NCBI RefSeq assembly: GCF_025660475.1
Contig: NZ_JAOUSF010000003.1
Location: forward strand, 620,001 to 684,000
DNA: 64,000 nt
Origin: Perspicuibacillus lycopersici
Lineage (GTDB): Bacteria > Bacillota > Bacilli > Bacillales > Caldibacillaceae
Reading direction: 5' to 3'
Under the pieces are notes generated by a model, which was given only the letters and a program-made list of their open reading frames with translations, did no database searches and had not been told where the DNA came from. Made by a program: the position numbers and the translations under genes. Of the stretch, positions 55,128 to 64,000 are shown in pieces (position 1 is the stretch's first letter; each line of letters begins with the position of its first letter).

Positions 55128-55514
55128 TTAACGAATGATAGTAATTGTCCGATGATCGATCAAATGCTTAAACCATTTTTTAATTAGTGGCTTTACGATT
55201 TTTCTTGTAAACGGTAATAATAAGAGAAATCCGATACAATCGGTAATAAATCCAGGAGCAAGTAATAGAACGCCACCTACTAAAATACATAGTCCGTCCA
55301 ATATTGCTTCACCTGGTGGGATGCCATATTGCAATTGCTGTTGGACCGATCGTATTGTTTCGAGCCCTTGCTTTTTTGCTAAATACGCTCCTACTACACC
55401 AGTAAAGATTATTAATAAAATCGTGGTGCCAATTCCGAGATGATGCCCTGAATATAATAACAAACCTATTTCTAATGCGGGCAAAATAATTAACACTGGA
55501 ATCAAATACCGCAT
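55128..55514 (-). CDS. fxsA: FxsA family membrane protein
   Basis: 128-aa protein with two or three membrane segments (about 4-22, 24-44, 72-100). The MRYLIPVLIILPALEIGLL start and the GILLLAPGFITDCIGFLLLLP-like block (GGVLLLAPGFITDCIGFLLL) define FxsA, named for suppressing phage-exclusion by the F plasmid in E. coli; native role unknown. The ATG at 55514 has GGTGG five nt upstream, better than the GTG three codons earlier. Between pyk and ytvI as B. subtilis ytzA. Confidence 0.9.
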   Translation of the reverse strand: MRYLIPVLIILPALEIGLLLYSGHHLGIGTTILLIIFTGVVGAYLAKKQGLETIRSVQQQLQYGIPPGEAILDGLCILVGGVLLLAPGFITDCIGFLLLLPFTRKIVKPLIKKWFKHLIDHRTITIIR

Positions 55515-55576
55515 TTGGACCACCGCCTATAATTTACGACTTCCGAATTTTATTCCATTATACCAAATTAGCAGTA

Positions 55577-57337
55577 TTAAAGTACACTTGCATGCCCTTC
55601 ATATATAGTACCACTTCCAGCATCAACTGTAATTTCTTGGCCATCTTTGAAAATTTCCAATGCATTTTCCACACCAACAATTACAGGAATACCTACATTT
55701 AAACCTACTACTGCTGCATGGGAAGTTAATCCACCTTCTACAGTAATTAATGCACTACATTTTTCAATTGCAGGCATCATGTCACGGTCAGATGAATATG
55801 TTACTAAAATAGAACTCTCAGTTACCTTTTCTTGCGCTTCTTTACCATTATTTGCTACAACAACTTTACCGAACGTAGATTTACGTCCAATACCTTGTCC
55901 TTTTGCTAAAACATTTCCTACTACATGGACTTTCATAATATTTGTTGTACCTGATCCTCCGATTGGAACACCAGCAGTGATAACCACTTTATTTCCATGT
56001 TTTACGATACCACTACGTAGGCTTTCATTTACAGATTGTTCTAGCATTTCATCTGTAGTTGTTGCTGCTTCACTTACACGTGGATATACTCCCCATACAA
56101 GTGCTAATTGTTTTGCAACTTTTGGATGGCTTGTAACTGCAATGATTGGGGCTTTCGGACGATATTTAGAAACCATGCGCGCTGTATGTCCACTTTCTGT
56201 TGGGGTAATGACAGCATCAATATCTAAATTTATAACGGTATGGGCAACAGATTGACAAATTGCATCTGTAAAATTATGTTCTGTTTCTTTACTACGTAAC
56301 GCAAGAATTTCTTTATGATCTAATGCTGTTTCTGCACGTGAAGCAATATTGTGCATTGTTTGAACTGCTTCCACTGGGTATGTACCAGCAGCTGTTTCAC
56401 CAGAAAGCATGATAGCATCTGTACCATCAAAGATAGCATTTGCTACGTCACTTGCTTCCGCTCTTGTTGGACGAGGATTTCTTTGCATAGAATCTAACAT
56501 TTGTGTAGCAGTGATTACTGGTTTTGCTAATTTATTACATTTTTTAATTAGCATTTTTTGTACAAGTGGAACTTCTTCTGCTGGGATTTCCACACCTAAG
56601 TCCCCACGAGCAACCATTAAACCATCACTTACTTCTAATATTTCATCAATATTATCGACGCCTTCTTGGTTTTCAATTTTAGGAATGATTTTAATATGTG
56701 GTGCATTATGTGCTTCTAATAAAGCACGGATATCTAACACATCAGATACTCTACGAACGAAAGAAGCAGCAATGAAGTCGATATCTTGCTCAATACCGAA
56801 AACAATATCATTCGCATCCTTTTCTGTAATTCCTGGTAAATTAACAGAAACACCTGGTACATTTACACCTTTTTTATTTTTCAATGTACCATTATTTAAA
56901 ATTTCTACTTTAATTTCTTTTGCATCCTTATCAATGCCAATGACATTTAGTCCAATTAAACCATCATCTAACAATATTTTCGAACCAACTTGAACATCAT
57001 CAATTAAACCACTGTATGTAACGGAAAATTTATCTTCTGTTCCTAATACTTCATCCATTGCAATCGTTACTGTATTTCCTGTTTTTAATTCAATTGCACC
57101 GTTTACCATGTTGTGTGTACGGATTTCTGGTCCCTTCGTATCAAGCAAAATGGCGACACTTTTTCCGGTAATTTTTTCTGCTTCACGAATATTTTTAATA
57201 CGTGCTCCATGTTCTTCATAATCCCCATGGGAAAAGTTAAGTCTTGCTACATTCATTCCTGCTTCAATAAGTTGGACTAATTTTTCAACGCTTTCACTTG
57301 CAGGACCGATCGTACAAACAATTTTCGTTTTTCTCAT
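55577..57337 (-). CDS. pyk: Pyruvate kinase
   Basis: Final glycolytic ATP-forming step. 586 aa: the standard core ([27 protein letters not shown], the [22 protein letters not shown] active site) plus the extra C-terminal phosphohistidine-type domain of Bacillus Pyk ([20 protein letters not shown], about 536-555). AGGGAGG precedes the ATG. It is 18 nt after pfkA, so the two glycolytic control enzymes form one operon. Confidence 0.98.
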   Translation of the reverse strand: MRKTKIVCTIGPASESVEKLVQLIEAGMNVARLNFSHGDYEEHGARIKNIREAEKITGKSVAILLDTKGPEIRTHNMVNGAIELKTGNTVTIAMDEVLGTEDKFSVTYSGLIDDVQVGSKILLDDGLIGLNVIGIDKDAKEIKVEILNNGTLKNKKGVNVPGVSVNLPGITEKDANDIVFGIEQDIDFIAASFVRRVSDVLDIRALLEAHNAPHIKIIPKIENQEGVDNIDEILEVSDGLMVARGDLGVEIPAEEVPLVQKMLIKKCNKLAKPVITATQMLDSMQRNPRPTRAEASDVANAIFDGTDAIMLSGETAAGTYPVEAVQTMHNIASRAETALDHKEILALRSKETEHNFTDAICQSVAHTVINLDIDAVITPTESGHTARMVSKYRPKAPIIAVTSHPKVAKQLALVWGVYPRVSEAATTTDEMLEQSVNESLRSGIVKHGNKVVITAGVPIGGSGTTNIMKVHVVGNVLAKGQGIGRKSTFGKVVVANNGKEAQEKVTESSILVTYSSDRDMMPAIEKCSALITVEGGLTSHAAVVGLNVGIPVIVGVENALEIFKDGQEITVDAGSGTIYEGHASVL

Positions 57338-57355
57338 TTTAAAAATCCTCCCTGA

Positions 57356-58420
<1,065 letters not shown>

Positions 58421-58504
58421 TATGTTAATATCTAATTGTAAAATAACAGAATAGTCCTTTAAATAAAATGATTTCGTGTTTTTATATGAAATGTTAGAGC
58501 TACA

Positions 58505-58541
58505 CAGAAAAGAACGTGCTTATTAATAAGTAAGCACGTTC
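58505..58541 (-). terminator. Terminator of the acc operon
   Basis: GAACGTGCTTA (58512-58522) pairs perfectly with TAAGCACGTTC (58531-58541); TTTTC follows on the minus strand. Confidence 0.9.
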
Positions 58542-58546
58542 ATAGT

Positions 58547-59518
58547 TTATCCATTTGTATTATTAAAAAACGAAAAATTTCCAATTTGTTCGTATTTTTC
58601 ATAACGGTGATTAATTAATTCTTCCTTTGAAAGGCGTTGTAGCTGCTGTAAAGATTCGCTTAACATAGCGTCAATAAGCTCTGCTTGCTTCGTCACATCT
58701 TTATGGGCTCCACCTTTTACTTCTGGAATAATTCCGTCGATAACTTCTAATTCTTTCAAATCCTTAGCAGTGATTTTCATCGATTCTGCAGCCTGCTTCG
58801 CATAGGCAGCATCTCGCCAAAGAATAGAAGCAGCACCTTCTGGAGATATTACCGAATACCAAGAATTCTCTAACATATATACATGGTTACCAACACCAAT
58901 TGCTAGAGCTCCTCCGCTTGCACCTTCTCCGATAATTACACAAATAATTGGTACCGTCAGTCCTGCCATTTCAAATAAATTGCGGGCAATTGCTTCACTT
59001 TGCCCTCTTTCTTCTGCGGCTTTTCCTGGGTAAGCACCTTTTGTATCAATAAAGCAAATAACTGGTCGATTAAATTTCTCGGCTTGCTTCATTAACCGTA
59101 ATGCTTTCCGATACCCTTCTGGATGTGGCATTCCGAAATTGCGGCGAATATTTTCCTTTGTATCTTTTCCTCTTTGATGGCCAATAACAGTAATTGGTGT
59201 ACCTTTATATTTAGCAATCCCACCGATAATTGCCTCATCATCACCAAATAAACGGTCACCATGGCATTCAAAGAAATCCTCAAATAAGAGATTGATATAA
59301 TCGAGACTTGTTGGTCTGTCCGCATGTCTGGCAATTTGCACACGATCCCATGGTTTTAAGTTAATATATATTTCATTTTCTAGATTCATCAGCCGTGTTT
59401 CTAATTTCTCAATTTCCTGTGATAAATCTACATCGGCATTTTTCGTTAACTCTCTTAATTCCTCGATTTTTTTTCGTAAATCGATAATCGGTTTTTCAAA
59501 CTCAAGCTCTATTGCCAT
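58547..59518 (-). CDS. accA: Acetyl-CoA carboxylase carboxyltransferase subunit alpha
   Basis: With AccD it moves carboxyl from biotin to acetyl-CoA, making malonyl-CoA for fatty-acid synthesis. 323 aa. N-terminal coiled coil (about 10-55), then the crotonase-like domain with [29 protein letters not shown] and [15 protein letters not shown] oxyanion-hole regions. The ATG at 59518 overlaps accD by 17 nt, with GGTGGTGA upstream. Coupled translation suits the 1:1 complex. Confidence 0.97.
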   Translation of the reverse strand: MAIELEFEKPIIDLRKKIEELRELTKNADVDLSQEIEKLETRLMNLENEIYINLKPWDRVQIARHADRPTSLDYINLLFEDFFECHGDRLFGDDEAIIGGIAKYKGTPITVIGHQRGKDTKENIRRNFGMPHPEGYRKALRLMKQAEKFNRPVICFIDTKGAYPGKAAEERGQSEAIARNLFEMAGLTVPIICVIIGEGASGGALAIGVGNHVYMLENSWYSVISPEGAASILWRDAAYAKQAAESMKITAKDLKELEVIDGIIPEVKGGAHKDVTKQAELIDAMLSESLQQLQRLSKEELINHRYEKYEQIGNFSFFNNTNG

Positions 59519-60377
59519 TTTGTTCACCACCTGACTTATGCAGTTCTAAAATAAGAGAAAGCTTCTCTCTTAAATCTTTCCGATGAATAACCGCATCTAA
59601 TTGTCCATGTTTTAATAGAAATTCAGAGGTTTGAAAATCCTCTGGTAGCTCTTCACGAATCGTTTGCTCGATTATTCTTCGCCCAGCAAATCCGATGAGT
59701 GCCCCTGGCTCAGCCAAATTGTAATCGCCTAAGGATGCAAAGCTAGCACTAACGCCTCCTGTTGTTGGGTGGGTCATAACAGAAATTGTAAGTCCACCAT
59801 TCGTACTAAACCGCTTAAGGGCAACACTTGTTTTTGCCATTTGCATTAGGCTTAATATACCTTCCTGCATTCTAGCACCACCAGAAGCAGTAAAAATTAT
59901 AAATGGAAGCTTTAACTCATCTGCCTTGTCAATTGCTCGTTTAATTTTTTCACCTACAGCTGATCCCATACTTCCCATCCGGAAATTAGAGTCCATCACT
60001 GCGACAACTGTTTTATTTCCTTCAATTGTACCTAAGCCCGTTACAATTGCTTCATTAATATTCGCTTTTTTACGATCCTTTTCAAGCTTTTCCATATAAC
60101 CAGGAAACTGCAAAGGGTTTTCAGAAATAATATCCTCGTCCATTTCTTCAAAAGAACCATCATCTAACAAGCTAGTTAAACGTTCATGTGCACCCATTTG
60201 AAAATGGTAGGCACAATGCAAACATATTTTTAAATTTTTCTCTAGCTCTTTTGTAAACATTATTTTTTTACAGTTAGGACATTTGGTCATAATTCCTTCT
60301 GGAACTTCATTTTTTGTAGAATTTGCTGGTATTGTCGCATATTTTTTCTTATTTTTTGCAAAGATATCTTTTAGCAA
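59502..60377 (-). CDS. accD: Acetyl-CoA carboxylase carboxyltransferase subunit beta
   Basis: 291 aa. Zinc ribbon CPNC … CLHC near residues 32-54 followed by the carboxyltransferase core ([34 protein letters not shown]). Start is TTG at 60377 with GGGGAGG seven nt upstream, yielding [12 protein letters not shown] as in relatives; the frame stays open 13 codons upstream. No clear FapR box was found in the 90 nt before it. Confidence 0.96.
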   Translation of the reverse strand: MLKDIFAKNKKKYATIPANSTKNEVPEGIMTKCPNCKKIMFTKELEKNLKICLHCAYHFQMGAHERLTSLLDDGSFEEMDEDIISENPLQFPGYMEKLEKDRKKANINEAIVTGLGTIEGNKTVVAVMDSNFRMGSMGSAVGEKIKRAIDKADELKLPFIIFTASGGARMQEGILSLMQMAKTSVALKRFSTNGGLTISVMTHPTTGGVSASFASLGDYNLAEPGALIGFAGRRIIEQTIREELPEDFQTSEFLLKHGQLDAVIHRKDLREKLSLILELHKSGGEQNGNRA

Positions 60378-60466
60378 GGTACAACCTCCCCTGTTGATTT
60401 CCATGTAGTTATACATGCTTGTCTACTACTTTACGAAAAATAAACCAAAAAGTTTGTCATAATTCG

Positions 60467-61102
60467 TCATGTGAAATCGACATTTTTTCGTATTTCTTCT
60501 TCATAAAATTTTAATGCTATTTTCACATTGCCAATGTTAATATCCTTTAATAATTGCAGATAATGTTCTTTAGCTACTTCGATTTTTGGCAAATTTAACG
60601 AATGCTCGAAATTAGATATTATTCTCCAGATTTTCGCTAATAAATAATTATCTGTCTCTCCCATTAGCATCGCAAAGAATTTCCCATCGTCGATTGATTC
60701 CTTTGCCTCCCAAAAACTTGTATCTATCTTTTTCGATTGATTCATCAATGTATAAATACATATTTCCTCAAGCAACTGTCTTGTTTTTACTACATCCTTT
60801 TTTGCTTTTTCATTTTGCAATATGAAACCACTTAAAATTTCAACCAATCTATGATTACGAAAATCTGAAATAAATGTTCCTTCGCCTCTTCTTGTTTCGA
60901 TAAGGCCTAAAAGCTCAAGAGCACGTAATGCTTCTCGAACAGAAGAACGACCAGCATCTAATATATCCGTTAATTCTCTTTCGGAAGGTAGCTTATCTCC
61001 TGGTGCCATTTGATTTTCATCGATAATTTCTTTTATCCGTCCAACAACTTCCAAATATACTTTCGATTGATTGTCCGATTGTTTATTTTTTTCACTCGCC
61101 AT
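60467..61102 (-). CDS. GntR-family (FadR subfamily) transcriptional regulator
   Basis: 211-aa regulator. The winged helix (IDENQMAPGDKLPSERELTDILDAGRSSVREALRALELLG broken into its usual blocks, about residues 26-67) is followed by the all-helical FCD-type domain with metal-ligand-like His and Asp/Asn residues. The ATG overlaps the malic enzyme stop by one base (TAATG), so it is translationally coupled to that enzyme. A TGGTCTGACCA palindrome, the FadR/LldR-type operator, lies before the malic enzyme gene, suggesting autoregulation. Likely ligand: a small carboxylate; unproven. Confidence 0.9.
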   Translation of the reverse strand: MASEKNKQSDNQSKVYLEVVGRIKEIIDENQMAPGDKLPSERELTDILDAGRSSVREALRALELLGLIETRRGEGTFISDFRNHRLVEILSGFILQNEKAKKDVVKTRQLLEEICIYTLMNQSKKIDTSFWEAKESIDDGKFFAMLMGETDNYLLAKIWRIISNFEHSLNLPKIEVAKEHYLQLLKDINIGNVKIALKFYEEEIRKNVDFT

Positions 61103-62331
61103 TATTTTCTGGATGCCAACCTTTCAGTCCTAGCTTTTACATCATTTGGATTTACATGTACCCTCGCAACACCAGATTCCATTGCTGCTTGTGCAACAGC
61201 TGCCGCAACTTTTGGTGCCACTTTCGGATCAAATGGATTTGGAATCACATATTCACTTGATAACTCATCTTCATGAATTAATCCCGCTATCGCTTCTACT
61301 GCTGCTTGTTTCATTTTTTCATTAATATCCGACGCTTGAACATCAAGCGCACCTCTAAACATCCCTGGAAAAGCAAGGACATTATTTATTTGATTTGGAA
61401 AGTCTGAACGACCCGTTCCAATGACGGCTGCCCCAGCCTTCCTAGCTTCATCTGGCAGGATTTCCGGTTCTGGATTAGCCATAGCAAAAATAATAGGCTC
61501 TGCATTCATCGTTGCAATCATTTCCTTCGTAAGTACATCCGCAACCGAAACGCCGATGAAAACATCCGCTCCTTTAATTACCTCTTCCAAACTACCAGTT
61601 AATTTTCGGAGATTAGTAAACTTTGCTACTTCCTGTTTGATTGGATTCATCCCAAATGCTCGTCCTTCATAGACAGCTCCTTTGGAATCACACATGATCA
61701 TATTTTGAACCCCATAATTAGCAAGCAGCTTAATAATCGCAATCCCTGCAGCGCCAGCTCCGTTCACAATAACTTTACAGTCAGATATCCTTCGCCCAGT
61801 AAGTTTTACTGCATTTACTAAACCAGCGACTGTAACAATTGCGGTTCCATGTTGGTCATCATGAAAAACAGGAATATTGAGTTCCTTTTTTAGTCTTTCT
61901 TCAATTTCAAAACAGTTTGGTGCTGCAATATCCTCTAAATTTACTCCACCAAATGTTGGTTCCAAGAGCTTTACCGTTTCGATAATTTTTTCTACATCTG
62001 TTGTCTGAAGACATATCGGAAATGCATCAACACCCGCAAAGCTTTTCAATAATACTGCCTTACCTTCCATAACAGGTAATGCTGCTGTAGGACCAATATT
62101 ACCTAATCCAAGTACAGCAGTGCCATCCGTTACTATAGCAACAGTATTACCCTTCAATGTATAATCATACACTGCTTCCGGACGATCATAGATTACTTTA
62201 CATGGCTCAGCTACCCCTGGTGAATAAGCTAAGCTTAAGTCCGTTTCGGTTTTTAATGGGACTTTGACAGTTGTCTCTAATTTTCCTTTATGTAATTGAT
62301 GATAGTATAATGCCTCGTCTTTACTAGACAA
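61102..62331 (-). CDS. ytsJ: Malic enzyme (YtsJ type)
   Basis: Oxidative decarboxylation of malate to pyruvate; 409 aa, small bacterial class. Seen are [14 protein letters not shown] (about 33-46), [23 protein letters not shown] split by the usual spacing, [28 protein letters not shown] and the Rossmann [14 protein letters not shown] start with AGGAG 9 nt upstream. The location between dnaE and accD matches B. subtilis ytsJ, which is NADP-dependent; the cofactor here is inferred from that. Confidence 0.94.
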   Translation of the reverse strand: MSSKDEALYYHQLHKGKLETTVKVPLKTETDLSLAYSPGVAEPCKVIYDRPEAVYDYTLKGNTVAIVTDGTAVLGLGNIGPTAALPVMEGKAVLLKSFAGVDAFPICLQTTDVEKIIETVKLLEPTFGGVNLEDIAAPNCFEIEERLKKELNIPVFHDDQHGTAIVTVAGLVNAVKLTGRRISDCKVIVNGAGAAGIAIIKLLANYGVQNMIMCDSKGAVYEGRAFGMNPIKQEVAKFTNLRKLTGSLEEVIKGADVFIGVSVADVLTKEMIATMNAEPIIFAMANPEPEILPDEARKAGAAVIGTGRSDFPNQINNVLAFPGMFRGALDVQASDINEKMKQAAVEAIAGLIHEDELSSEYVIPNPFDPKVAPKVAAAVAQAAMESGVARVHVNPNDVKARTERLASRK

Positions 62332-62393
62332 TCGGTTTCGCTCCTTTTTTCAAAGGGTAATCATTTAGGTTGGAATTTGCAATGGATCATTAA

Positions 62394-62406
62394 GTGGTCT
62401 GACCAC
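62394..62406. promoter_or_regulatory. GntR/FadR-type operator upstream of malic enzyme
   Basis: GTGGTCTGACCAC is a perfect 6-bp-arm palindrome with a single central base and contains TGGTCTGACCA, the half-site pattern bound by FadR-subfamily GntR regulators (for example LldR). It lies about 65 nt before the malic enzyme start. Confidence 0.72.
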
Positions 62407-62423
62407 GTAAATCCATATTATTC

Positions 62424-62451
62424 ATATTAACATAAAAGAATTAGTTGTAAA
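62424..62451 (-). promoter_or_regulatory. Candidate promoter of malic enzyme–gntR
   Basis: Minus strand: TTTACA (62446-62451), 16-nt spacer, TAATAT (62424-62429), upstream of the GntR-type palindrome, which would act as a roadblock or cover the start region. Confidence 0.45.
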
Positions 62452-62463
62452 GAAATTTAATCT

Positions 62464-64000
62464 TCATTTAATTACAACATTTTCTTCTCCTAATAAATGC
62501 TTTATCTTTGAAATACATTCGCTATCCATCTCTACCCAAAAATCCTTCGCCAATTGGACGGTACGATTTTGATTTTCGTAATAAAGAATTACTGGAGTGT
62601 TACCTGAATATTTTTTAATAATGGTTTTTAACTGTACAAGTAATGAATTGGTTTGATGATTATCGTCAATTCGTAAGTATATTCGCACATCACCTGCTTG
62701 TTCCTTTAAAACCGAAAGAGACTGTACATCTTGAATAACAAACTGTTCTTTTCCGTTCCTTGATTCCATATGACCAGTAAGAAATACTATTTCTCCTTTT
62801 TTCAAAATTCCACTATATTTTTTATAAACATTAGGAAACACAACCGCTGAAGCATCTGCGGATTCATCAGAGATTTGTAGAAAAGCCATTGCTTCCCCGT
62901 TTTTCGTTCGAATTTTTCTTTCCTCTGCAAGATACACTCCCGTCTTACTCCCTCTTACATTCGGTGCTATATCCTCGAGAAGTAATCCTCCATGTAAGGA
63001 GAAAAGCTCTCGATATAAAGCTACAGGATGGGTAGACACAAACATGCCTAATGCTTGCTTCTCCAGCTGGAGCTTACTATCAATTGGTATCGGCTCAACC
63101 ATCATATATTTTGGTTTAATATCTAAGCCGTCCTCTAGAAGGAAATCCATTTGCGCATCATCAGGCTTCATTAACTGCGCATGATCAATTGCTACGTCTA
63201 ATGTCGCAAGCAGGACTGCTCGATCGTAGCCAAATTCATCAAAGCTGCCAGCATGGATTAAATTTTCCATCGTCTTTCGATTCACGACTTTTAAAGAAAC
63301 ACGTAAGCAAAAATCAAATAAATCTGCAAAAGGACGTTCTTTTCTTGCTCGCATAATTTCCTTCAACGCTTGGATTCCAACACCTTTTATTGCTGCTAAG
63401 CTAAAACGAACTCCATCATTCCTTACCTCATATCGATAGCTACTGTCATTAATGGACGGGCCATAAATGAAATACCCGAGTTGCTTTAATTCCTTAATGT
63501 ATTCCTTTGTTTTATCCTCATTCCCGATTACCGAGGTTAGCAGCGCAGCCATAAAATGTAATGGATAATGGCTCTTTAAATAGGCTAATTGATAAGAAAT
63601 GATACTGTAGGCAACAGCATGACTTCGGTTAAATCCATAATCAGCAAAACGAACAATTAAATCATAAATTGTATTGGCAATCTCTTGCGAATACCCACTA
63701 CGAATGGCTCCTTGTACAAAATGTTCTCTTTCTTCATCTAAAACTTCTCGCTTTTTCTTCGATACTGCTCGGCGAAGAAGATCTGCCTCTCCTAATGTAA
63801 AGCCTGCTAGTTTAGCAGCAATTTGCATAATTTGTTCTTGGTAGACGATAACCCCATACGTTTTCTTTAAAATGCTTTCAAGGTCAGGATGTGGATAAAC
63901 AATAGGTTCCTGTCCATGCTTACGATTAATGTAAATTGGAATATTTGCCATTGGACCTGGTCGATAGAGCGCATTGACTGCTACAATGTCTTCAAACTCC
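62464..64000 (-). CDS. dnaE: DNA polymerase III alpha subunit DnaE (C-terminal part, cut by window edge)
   Basis: The reading frame is open to the window edge, so this is the 3' end of a larger gene. It shows C-family polymerase sequence: VNALYRPGPMANIPIYINRK, YGVIVYQEQIMQIAAKLAGF, FADYGFNRSHAVAYSIISYQLAYLK, a tandem HhH region (LAAIKGVGIQALKEIM) and an OB-fold (VYLAEERKIRTKNGEAMAF). In Bacillus DnaE extends RNA primers before PolC takes over. The next genes downstream are malic enzyme and acc, in B. subtilis order. Confidence 0.96.
   Translation of the reverse strand, partial: EFEDIVAVNALYRPGPMANIPIYINRKHGQEPIVYPHPDLESILKKTYGVIVYQEQIMQIAAKLAGFTLGEADLLRRAVSKKKREVLDEEREHFVQGAIRSGYSQEIANTIYDLIVRFADYGFNRSHAVAYSIISYQLAYLKSHYPLHFMAALLTSVIGNEDKTKEYIKELKQLGYFIYGPSINDSSYRYEVRNDGVRFSLAAIKGVGIQALKEIMRARKERPFADLFDFCLRVSLKVVNRKTMENLIHAGSFDEFGYDRAVLLATLDVAIDHAQLMKPDDAQMDFLLEDGLDIKPKYMMVEPIPIDSKLQLEKQALGMFVSTHPVALYRELFSLHGGLLLEDIAPNVRGSKTGVYLAEERKIRTKNGEAMAFLQISDESADASAVVFPNVYKKYSGILKKGEIVFLTGHMESRNGKEQFVIQDVQSLSVLKEQAGDVRIYLRIDDNHQTNSLLVQLKTIIKKYSGNTPVILYYENQNRTVQLAKDFWVEMDSECISKIKHLLGEENVVIK

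Noticed and set aside
55647-56255. 202-codon plus-strand frame inside pyk
   Set aside because: Antisense shadow of the conserved pyk coding sequence, serine/threonine/proline-rich as expected for such frames.
60378-60466. FapR operator before accD
   Set aside because: No acceptable match to TTAGTACC-N-GGTACTAA-type symmetry was found.

Overview
The window reads as a stretch of chromosome from a low-GC, spore-forming member of the Bacillaceae. The codon use is AT-rich, there are spore genes (sspI, ytvI, ytaF, ytxC), and the gene order follows the Bacillus subtilis uvrC–pheS and thrS–dnaE neighbourhoods closely. An hflK/hflC pair between phoR and polA, and the absence of rnhC, speD and mdh from their usual B. 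subtilis positions, suggest an Oceanobacillus/Virgibacillus-like relative; the genus is inference only. No rRNA, tRNA, CRISPR array, insertion sequence or prophage was seen.

Left part (1–17.7 kb), almost all on the minus strand: the 5' end of uvrC, trxA, the fatty-acid oxidation cluster (lcfA, fadR, fadB, etfB, etfA), a DUF350 membrane protein, mutS2, polX, cvpA, zapA and pheST under a Phe T-box. An rRNA methyltransferase gene and the spore gene sspI follow. The fad cluster has a near-consensus promoter covered by a long FadR-type palindrome, and lcfA has a promoter overlapped by a cre site.

Middle part (17.8–37.7 kb), mixed strands: a metallo-beta-lactamase-fold hydrolase, a GT4 glycosyltransferase, an M42 aminopeptidase, a MarR-controlled heterodimeric ABC exporter, dut, a sigma-W-type promoter before ysdB, a TVP38 protein, ysdA, the infC-rpmI-rplT operon with an L20-type attenuator, thrS with a Thr T-box, ytxC, the replication-restart genes dnaI/dnaB, nrdR, a small cytosolic protein and a tandem GNAT acetyltransferase.

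Right part (37.8–64 kb), mainly minus strand: gapB, coaE, ytaF, mutM, polA, hflC, hflK, phoR, phoP, a possibly decaying membrane-protein gene, icd, citZ, DUF441, ytvI, fxsA, pyk, pfkA, accA, accD, a GntR regulator, malic enzyme and the 3' part of dnaE. Together these cover central carbon flux (glycolysis, gluconeogenesis, TCA entry, malonyl-CoA synthesis), DNA polymerase and repair, and phosphate sensing.

Most of the window is conserved core genome and I found no clearly new system. The most interesting points are regulatory or small: a hairpin that hides the ytaF ribosome-binding site with a sporulation-type promoter reading out of it; two candidate unlisted small ORFs (a 27-residue membrane peptide after DUF350 and a leader peptide overlapping the GNAT gene); long operator palindromes for FadR and MarR; and a GntR-type operator before the malic enzyme–GntR genes. 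Many genes appear to start at TTG, GTG, or in infC ATT, so starts were set from Shine-Dalgarno spacing and remembered family N-termini.
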